Shown piece after piece: positions 29,319 to 34,963 of a DNA stretch of 34,963 nt (position 1 is its first letter; every line of letters begins with the position of its first letter). The DNA is taken from assembly GCA_019247695.1 (NCBI GenBank), contig JAFBAP010000106.1, positions 1 through 34,963 of the forward strand. The letters are read 5' to 3'. The stretch comes from Verrucomicrobiota bacterium. GTDB taxonomy: Bacteria; Verrucomicrobiota; Verrucomicrobiia; Chthoniobacterales; JAFAMB01. The position numbers and the translations under genes were made by a program. Under the pieces are notes generated by a model, which saw only the letters and a list, made by a program, of their open reading frames with translations, searched no databases and was not told where the DNA came from.

Positions 29319-31739
29319 ATGAATTTCTGGTTCTCCCTCAGTCGACTTTGGATCGTCGTGGCGGCATCATCGGCCTTCCTGGCTTTATCGGTGCGAGCTC
29401 AGCAGCCAGGGCCGCCGCCGACCCTTCCCTCCGTGCCGCAGCCGCAATCGCAATCGCAACCGCCCGCGCCGGTCGCGCCGCCGCCTCCGGGATCGCGCGG
29501 GGGAACCCAGCCGGCGCAGGCAGCGCCCATCGTCCGTCAGATTGAGATTCAATACGCCGGTCCGGCGACCCTGAGCCGCCAGCGCATCCTCTCCAACATG
29601 CGGACCACCGTTGGCCAGCCCTACTCCGAGGCGACGGTCGAAGAGGATGTCCGGAGCCTGTACGGCACCGGGTTGGTGACGAACGTGCGTATTTACGGTG
29701 AACCGTTGCCCGATGGTGTAAAGGTCATCGTCGTCGTGCAGACGCGGGTAACCCTTTCCTACGTTAACATCCTCGGCAACCAGTTGGTAAGTCGCAAGCG
29801 CATCCGGCGCGAGCTCAATCTCAAAATCAATTCACCCCTGGAAGAGCAGCAGCTTGAGCAGGCCCGCCAGAAGGTGGTTGAACTCTACCAAAAACGCGGG
29901 TTTCCGGACGTCGACGTCCAGTACAAGACCGACGTGAATGAAGATCGCGGCACAGCGACGGTAACCTTTTCGATCAGTGAAGGCGCCAAAGGAACGGTTC
30001 ACCGGGTCTTTTTCGTCGGCAATCGCGCTCTGAAGGCGAAACAGCTCCGCAAAGTGATGACCACGAAGCCGAACAACCCGATCGGCTTTATCACCGGTGC
30101 GGGGCGCTTCAGCAGCCGCCAGCTCGATGACGACATTCAGAAGATTAAAGAGCTTTATCAGGATAACGGTTATGAAGACGCCCAGATCACGGACGTACGA
30201 GTCGACCGGCTCACCCGCAAGAAGCAGGTCGACATCACGTTCTACATTACTGAAGGCATTCAGTACCGGGTCGGCACCGTCACGGTAGAAGGGCTGCGCG
30301 TCGTTTCTGAACCGAATTTTCGCAAGGTGTTGAAGGTCACCGAAGGCAAGGTTTTCTCGCCGCAGAAGCTGCAGAAGGACATCAAAGCCGTGGAGGATGC
30401 CTACGGGGTGGCGGGGTACGCCGACGCCAAGGTGAATGTCGAAACGACTCCGGGCGGCCCGGGTCTCGTCAACCTGCATTACAAAATTGACGAAGGGATT
30501 CAGTCGTACGTCGAACGCATTAACATCAGCGGCAACACGCGAACCAGGGATAAGGTGATCCGTCGCGAGCTGGTCCTTGCCCCCGGAGACGTGTTTGACA
30601 CCGTCCGGGTTGAGATCAGCAAAAAGCGCCTGGAAGGTCTCCAGTACTTTGAACGCGTCGATACCTACGCCAGCGACACCAATGTTCCCGGCCGCAAGGA
30701 CCTTAACGTCGTCGTGACGGAAAAGAAGACCGGCAACCTGAATTTCGGGGCCGGGTTCAGCTCGACCGAAGGTCTCCTCGGCTTCGGCGAAATTTCACAA
30801 GGCAACTTCGACATCACGAACTGGAGAACCTTCACCGGCGCCGGCCAGAAGTTTCGTCTGCGCGCGCAGATCGGCACCGAAGAAAAGGACGTGGAGCTGT
30901 CATTTACCGAACCCTACTTCCTGGACCAGCGGTTGGCGCTCGGCTTCGACGCCTTCTACCGGGACTTGCAGTACACCAGCGACGTGTATAACCAGAAGGA
31001 GTACGGATTCGACGTTTTCCTGCGCAAGCCGATCACGACTTTCCTGGCTGCCAAGCTGCAGTACCAGCTTGAGAACGTGGAGATCTACGGCGTTACCTCG
31101 ACGGATCCGGCGATCACCAGTCAGGCAGGTTACAACCTTGAAAGCCGCGTTACCCTCAGCCTCACCTACGATAAGCGCGACAGTGCGTTCCTTACGCGCA
31201 AGGGCACCCGCATCGACGCTGCGGTATACATTTCCGGCGGTCCCCTCGGCGGCGACGTGAATATCTACGGCTTCGATTTGAACGCCGCGCAATATTTCCA
31301 CCTCCCGTTCGATACAATCCTGACCCTCAATGCCGAGGTCGCAGGCGTGGATATGTATAACGGCAGCACCAACGTGCCGCTCTACGATCGGCTTTACCTC
31401 GGCGGCGCAGATACCCTGCGCGGCTTTAAGTTCCGCTACGTCTCACCCAAGGATGCCGAGGGCGATCCGATCGGCGGCCTCTCCATGGCCCGCTTCACCG
31501 CGGAATACACCATTCCCGTCATCGAGCGGGTGCGCGTCGCCGTGTTCTACGACACCGGGTTCGTGAATGCCGGCGCCTGGAATTTTGGCACCGGCAACGT
31601 CAACTCAGACGTCGGCTTCGGTGTGCGCCTGAATCTGCCGATCGGACCGCTTCGAATCGACTACGGCATACCGATCCAGAGTGACCGCTTCAACAGTTCG
31701 AGCGGTCGATTCCAGTTCAGTGTGGGCTACCAGTTTTGA
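29319..31739 (+). CDS. bamA: Outer-membrane protein assembly factor BamA
   Basis: About 806 residues. A signal peptide MNFWFSLSRLWIVVAASSAF (and a few more residues, to about 27) is followed by a Pro/Gln-rich linker (about 28-65) and a series of about five POTRA domains (about 68-440). The C-terminal beta-barrel (about 460-806) shows alternating strands and ends in YQF, the terminal aromatic needed for outer-membrane insertion. VRQIEIQYAGP and GRKDLNVVVTEKKTGNLNFGAGFSS mark the first POTRA and the barrel entry. BamA folds and inserts beta-barrel proteins. A longer frame reaches 29250 but would put 23 residues before the signal peptide. It is followed 72 nt later by an OmpH/Skp-like chaperone gene, the classic pairing. 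Confidence 0.95.
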   Translation: MNFWFSLSRLWIVVAASSAFLALSVRAQQPGPPPTLPSVPQPQSQSQPPAPVAPPPPGSRGGTQPAQAAPIVRQIEIQYAGPATLSRQRILSNMRTTVGQPYSEATVEEDVRSLYGTGLVTNVRIYGEPLPDGVKVIVVVQTRVTLSYVNILGNQLVSRKRIRRELNLKINSPLEEQQLEQARQKVVELYQKRGFPDVDVQYKTDVNEDRGTATVTFSISEGAKGTVHRVFFVGNRALKAKQLRKVMTTKPNNPIGFITGAGRFSSRQLDDDIQKIKELYQDNGYEDAQITDVRVDRLTRKKQVDITFYITEGIQYRVGTVTVEGLRVVSEPNFRKVLKVTEGKVFSPQKLQKDIKAVEDAYGVAGYADAKVNVETTPGGPGLVNLHYKIDEGIQSYVERINISGNTRTRDKVIRRELVLAPGDVFDTVRVEISKKRLEGLQYFERVDTYASDTNVPGRKDLNVVVTEKKTGNLNFGAGFSSTEGLLGFGEISQGNFDITNWRTFTGAGQKFRLRAQIGTEEKDVELSFTEPYFLDQRLALGFDAFYRDLQYTSDVYNQKEYGFDVFLRKPITTFLAAKLQYQLENVEIYGVTSTDPAITSQAGYNLESRVTLSLTYDKRDSAFLTRKGTRIDAAVYISGGPLGGDVNIYGFDLNAAQYFHLPFDTILTLNAEVAGVDMYNGSTNVPLYDRLYLGGADTLRGFKFRYVSPKDAEGDPIGGLSMARFTAEYTIPVIERVRVAVFYDTGFVNAGAWNFGTGNVNSDVGFGVRLNLPIGPLRIDYGIPIQSDRFNSSSGRFQFSVGYQF

Positions 31740-31811
31740 ACGAAACCAGGCGCATGCGGTCCAACTCAAACCTAACAACCTCTCCCGAGAAGAAGTAAGC
31801 AATTGTATCCT

Positions 31812-32513
31812 ATGAAAAAAACGTTTTCTTTGGCGGCCGCCGGACTATTCGCCGCAACTTTTGCATTTGCCGTGCCGGCTAACGCGGATTTGAAAGTTGG
31901 CACGATCGACATGCAAAGGGTCTTCGCCGCTTATTATAAAACGAGGGACGCTGAAGAAAAACTCACCGATGCCCAAAAGGCCTACAAGGAGGAGCTCGAT
32001 CAGCGAATGGATCTTTACAAGAAGAACCTCGACTCGATCAATAAGCTCAACGAGGAAATGAACCGGCCCGAGCTGAGCACCGCCAGCAAGGATCAGAAAG
32101 GGCAGGAGCGGGATGCAAAGATCGCCGAGACCAAAGGGTTGGAGAAAGAAATCGGCGAGTTCCGTGCGACCCGTGAGAAGCAGTTGCAGGAGCAGGTTAA
32201 CCGCATGCGCCAGGGCATCATCGAGGAGATCATGCATGTGGTGAATGACCAGGTGAAAGCGCAAAGTTTTGACCTGGTTTTCGACAAGTCCGGCCAGAGC
32301 CTCAATTTCGGCGTGCCGGTACTCGTGTACTCCTCAGGCAATACGCTGGATTTCAGCGAATCGGTCATCAGCAAACTTAATGCGAACCGTCCGCCGCCGT
32401 CCGCCAAACCTGACAAGTCCGGAAACGCGCAGCCCTCCGGCACGAACACGCCGGCGACGACCACCAAACCCGGCGGTTTTCCGCCGAACCCGATGGCTCC
32501 CAGAAAGCCCTGA
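31812..32513 (+). CDS. skp: OmpH/Skp-family periplasmic chaperone
   Basis: 233 residues. Signal peptide MKKTFSLAAAGLFAATFAFA (1-20, cleavage near ANA-D25) is followed by the Skp core: DLKVGTIDMQRVFAAYYKT (about 26-44), two long coiled-coil helices rich in Lys/Glu/Gln (about 45-165), and VKAQSFDLVFDKSGQSLN (about 148-165) with PVLVYSSGNTLDFSESVISKLN. The last 45 residues are a Pro/Thr/Asn-rich tail longer than in enteric Skp. Skp holds unfolded outer-membrane proteins in the periplasm for delivery to BamA, matching its upstream neighbour. ATG 31812 begins the signal peptide; an in-frame TTG at 31803 adds only three residues. A strong terminator lies 100 nt past the stop codon. Confidence 0.92.
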   Translation: MKKTFSLAAAGLFAATFAFAVPANADLKVGTIDMQRVFAAYYKTRDAEEKLTDAQKAYKEELDQRMDLYKKNLDSINKLNEEMNRPELSTASKDQKGQERDAKIAETKGLEKEIGEFRATREKQLQEQVNRMRQGIIEEIMHVVNDQVKAQSFDLVFDKSGQSLNFGVPVLVYSSGNTLDFSESVISKLNANRPPPSAKPDKSGNAQPSGTNTPATTTKPGGFPPNPMAPRKP

Positions 32514-32612
32514 CGATCTGCGCAGGCCGCCGGCGTGATTCCGCAACGCACGTAGAAAACCGGACCAAGGCCGGCGATGATTAACGGGAGATTTTAAATC
32601 ATAAATTCATAC

Positions 32613-32664
32613 GGCACGGGATCACCGTCACACCGCAGTGTGGCCGTGATCCCGCCTTTTTTTT
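32613..32664 (+). terminator. Intrinsic terminator of the bamA-skp operon
   Basis: CGGGATCAC (32617-32625) pairs perfectly with GTGATCCCG (32646-32654); an inner CACAC/GTGTG stem (32629-32633 with 32638-32642) closes the loop CGCA. A run of eight T follows at 32657-32664. The strongest terminator signal in the window. Confidence 0.93.
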
Positions 32665-32739
32665 GGGACGACCCGCCACCCCGGCTGCTGCAGGAGCCGT
32701 CCACGTGTATTGGAAACATGCGCACGGCCCATCGCGGGC

Positions 32740-32768
32740 TCGACAAACGGGCGCGCCATCGTTATAGA
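32740..32768 (+). promoter_or_regulatory. Predicted sigma-70-type promoter for the GH43 gene
   Basis: TCGACA (32740-32745, 5 of 6) and TATAGA (32763-32768, 4 of 6) separated by exactly 17 nt. The expected start near 32775 leaves a leader of about 35 nt before ATG 32810. It lies downstream of the skp terminator, consistent with independent transcription. Confidence 0.5.
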
Positions 32769-32809
32769 GCCTTCAAACATTCCGGTAATTACCCCCCGAA
32801 ACCGCTCGC

Positions 32810-34750
32810 ATGAGGCTCTCCAGACGTCCCCGGGACCGCGTACTTCCCCGCAGATCACGCACCGCCGTACGGCCATCCATCCTGTGGCTGGCTGTGCTGC
32901 TCAGCCTCATCAGCGGCCTGCCGGCCTTTTCACAATCGGGCGGCGGAATCGCGCCGCTGCACGGGCCCGCTTTTTATCGGAACCCCCTCATCCTGAACCT
33001 GCCGGGAGGCGGCCGGGCTGAAACCTGCGCGGATCCCTCAAACGTTCATTCCAACGACCCGCGCGACCCTGCCTGGTACCTTTTCGGCACCGCTGATCCG
33101 TTGACCGATTCCGATCGTGACGAGAATGGTAACCTGATCCTGCACCGTATTCCCACTTACCGGTCGCTCGACCTCATCCACTGGGAATACCAGGGCGATG
33201 CGCTTCCCACGCTGCCGGTCTGGGCCAAACCTGACGCGCTCCTTTGGGCGCCCCGGGTGATTTACTCTCAGGGGCGTTATTGCCTTTATTTCACCGTCAC
33301 CGATGCCAACGTTGCCGGCGGCGGGAGTGCCGTCGGGGTGGCTACCGGGCCCACGCCGCATGGTCCGTGGACGGATTCCGGCCGCCCCCTGGTCGCCCCG
33401 GAACCCGGCTTGGGAACAAACGGAGCGCCTCGCTGGGCCTACGATCCGGAAATCGTGGATGGATACGACGGCAAACGTTACCTCTATTTCGGCAGCTACC
33501 TCGGCGGCATCTCCGCACGCGAATTATCTGCGGACGGACTCTCGGCGGATCCCGCTACGGAACGGCAGATCACCATCCCCAATCGGTATGAGGGATGCTC
33601 GGTCATCAAACACGACGGGTTCTATTACCTGATTGCTTCGGCAACCAACTGCTGCAATGGGCCCCTGACCGGCTACAGCCTGTTTTCGGGCCGTTCACGC
33701 AACCCGTTCGGCCCGTTCGTGGACCGCCAGGGCAACTCGTTGCTGGACGGCTTTGTCGGCGGCACGCCGGTCATCAGCATGAACGGCAACCGGTGGGTGG
33801 GCCCGGGCCACGGCCATTACCTGCGCGATTTCGCCGGTCAGGACTGGCTGATTTACCACGCCATCGATCAAAACGATCCCTACTTCGTCCGCGTTAATCC
33901 GGACGGGAGCGTCACGGTGGAATCCATCAACAAGCGGCCCCCGTTGATTGACCGCCTGGATTGGGTCGATGGGTGGCCCTCGATCCGGGCCGGCTTCTGG
34001 GCCTCGGACGAACCGCAACTTGCACCGGTGGCCCAGCCGAACCAACCGCACTGGACGGCGCCCGTGATCCCCTTCCCGGACTGGATCGATCAACCCCGCG
34101 AGACGCTGGCTTTCGATAGTTTCGAGGGTAGCCAGCTCAGGCCCGACTGGACCTGGGTACGCCAACCGGATCCCTCAGCGTATTTTGTAGGAGGGGGCGC
34201 CCTGCATTTCAACACCCAGGCCGCAGACCTCAATGTGGACAATAACACGGCCTCGGTCTTGCTCAGGGATCTCCCGCCGGGTGACGTCGTTATCGAAACC
34301 GGGCTCAGCCTGAACGTTCCCGATGACGGCAAGGTCTATAACTACGCTCAGGCCGGATTAGTGTTTTACCGCGATGACGACAATTACCTGAAGCTCACCG
34401 AAACGTCGATCTGGGAAACCCGGCAGACCGAGTTCGGTAAAGAACTCAAACCGGTTCCCGCAGGCTACCCGCGGTACGGCAACACGGTGGTGGGCACCCC
34501 CGGCCAGGACACCTACCTGCGAATTGTGCGACGGGACTGGAACGGCCTGGAACTTTATACCGCGTACACGAGCCAGGACGGCACGCATTGGGTGCACGGC
34601 GGCACCTGGGATCATCAACTTGGGTCGCAGGCCCGGCTGGGCTTGGTGGCGATGGGCCATTCGGGTTTTGTCGCCCAATTCAAATACGTCCGGATTTCAC
34701 GTCCGTTCCTGAGCAACCCGTTCGCTGCGACGCCCCGGATTGCTCCTTAA
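32810..34750 (+). CDS. Secreted glycoside hydrolase family 43 enzyme with a C-terminal jelly-roll domain
   Basis: 646 residues. An Arg-rich n-region and hydrophobic segment (about 23-42) end near AFSQ, a signal peptide. The five-bladed GH43 propeller (about 55-400) shows the catalytic set: base Asp 75 in ADPSN, WAPRV (146-150), pKa-tuning Asp 212 in WAYDPEIVD, and acid Glu 261 in YEGCSVIKHDGFYYL. The C-terminal 220 residues (from LAFDSFEGSQLRPDW, about 431) form a concanavalin-like domain as in beta-xylosidases (DUF1349 style). GH43 enzymes cleave arabinan, arabinoxylan or xylan side chains; the exact substrate is not readable. No regulator or transporter is adjacent, so it is not in a polysaccharide-utilisation cluster. 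The stop codon abuts a composite repeat. Confidence 0.9.
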   Translation: MRLSRRPRDRVLPRRSRTAVRPSILWLAVLLSLISGLPAFSQSGGGIAPLHGPAFYRNPLILNLPGGGRAETCADPSNVHSNDPRDPAWYLFGTADPLTDSDRDENGNLILHRIPTYRSLDLIHWEYQGDALPTLPVWAKPDALLWAPRVIYSQGRYCLYFTVTDANVAGGGSAVGVATGPTPHGPWTDSGRPLVAPEPGLGTNGAPRWAYDPEIVDGYDGKRYLYFGSYLGGISARELSADGLSADPATERQITIPNRYEGCSVIKHDGFYYLIASATNCCNGPLTGYSLFSGRSRNPFGPFVDRQGNSLLDGFVGGTPVISMNGNRWVGPGHGHYLRDFAGQDWLIYHAIDQNDPYFVRVNPDGSVTVESINKRPPLIDRLDWVDGWPSIRAGFWASDEPQLAPVAQPNQPHWTAPVIPFPDWIDQPRETLAFDSFEGSQLRPDWTWVRQPDPSAYFVGGGALHFNTQAADLNVDNNTASVLLRDLPPGDVVIETGLSLNVPDDGKVYNYAQAGLVFYRDDDNYLKLTETSIWETRQTEFGKELKPVPAGYPRYGNTVVGTPGQDTYLRIVRRDWNGLELYTAYTSQDGTHWVHGGTWDHQLGSQARLGLVAMGHSGFVAQFKYVRISRPFLSNPFAATPRIAP

Positions 34751-34963
34751 CCCGGTAACGGGTGTCGGTCGCACGGCGGGCACAACGTAAGAGTTCACAC
34801 GGCGAACACGGCGGAACACGGCGACCACGGCGGGAAGACGGGAAAGAGTTCGGGACGGAAGAGAATGCCGCAAATGCTGCAAGCGGAAAAATGCCACAAA
34901 TGGAAGCGGGGAGTGTCGGGTGCCGAGTTCGGAGTGGCATCGTGGGGGGTGGGTGCGAGTGTC
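34751..34963. repeat. Composite layered repeat, left half, cut by the window end
   Basis: Begins directly after the GH43 stop codon: CCCGGTAACGGGTGTCGG, the CGCACGGCGGGCACAACG block, 9-nt units CACGGCGAA / CACGGCGAC / CACGGCGGG, GAGTTCGG, a new module AATGCCGCAAATGC...AATGCCACAAATGG (about 34864-34902), GTGTCGGG, and the 37-nt segment 34927-34963 that matches 91-127 at 34 of 37 bases. The layer order and the 79-nt block 34760-34838 (74/79 to 18598-18676) tie it to the family. Confidence 0.88.

Overview
The window looks like chromosomal DNA of a high-GC, Gram-negative, didermic bacterium, most plausibly a member of the Verrucomicrobiota. That placement is an inference from gene content, not from a phylogenetic marker search. 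The clues are an outer-membrane toolkit (BamA, Skp/OmpH, MlaEFD, a family-9 glycosyltransferase, an MMPL/RND exporter), menaquinone synthesis by the futalosine route (MqnC), non-ATG starts at many genes, and Verrucomicrobia-like small conserved proteins. About 30 protein genes are supported, most of them core functions. I see no phage, IS transposase, CRISPR array, toxin-antitoxin pair, tRNA or rRNA.

Layout. 1-322: composite repeat. 323-2590 (-): a fused FHA-FHA-ABC-permease exporter. 2719-2824 (+): a compact SRP RNA with its own terminator. 2948-4780 (+): coiled-coil protein, small lipoprotein, heptosyltransferase-family enzyme. 4879-8267 (+): SAM methyltransferase and a large MMPL exporter. 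8434-9450 (+): HNH protein and a small conserved protein. 9502-12086 (-): smpB, rpoZ, a secreted conserved protein and tgt. 12222-13136 (+): PPK2 kinase. 13561-14879 (-): purC overlapping a low-molecular-weight phosphatase-like gene. 15001-16215 (+): DEAD-box-type helicase. 16317-17360 (-): ADP-ribosylglycohydrolase-like protein. 17379-18596 (+): secreted Ser/Arg-rich TPR protein. 18797-21319 (-): hrpB. 21729-24105 (+): pseudouridine synthase and an MsbA-like exporter. 24258-26774 (+): mlaE-mlaF-mlaD. 26833-27852 (-): ruvB. 28029-29123 (+): mqnC. 29319-32513 (+): bamA-skp. 32810-34750 (+): secreted GH43 enzyme. 34751-34963: another composite repeat running off the window.

How the genes fit together. 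Several units act on the envelope: BamA/Skp for outer-membrane protein assembly, MlaEFD for phospholipid traffic, and the GT9, MsbA-like and MMPL proteins for lipid or glycan precursors. A second set handles RNA and translation: SRP RNA, SmpB, Tgt, pseudouridine synthase, two helicases and RNA polymerase omega. Tight overlaps (tgt/secreted protein, phosphatase/purC, mlaE/mlaF/mlaD) indicate translational coupling. Intrinsic terminators are clear after the MsbA-like gene and after skp.

The most unusual content lies between the genes. At least seven intergenic sites carry a layered repeat family. Outer layers are 7-nt periodic (CGGGTAA, GTGTCGG, GAGTTCG), inner layers 9-nt periodic (CACGGCGAA, TTCTGCGTG), nested in a consistent order and often mirrored into an inverted repeat. 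The most complete copy (about 21343-21728) has 50-nt arms matching 48/50 and ends on the base before a start codon. Several stop codons lie inside or directly against the outermost layer. I regard this family as the best candidate for something undescribed here; its function and mobility are unknown.
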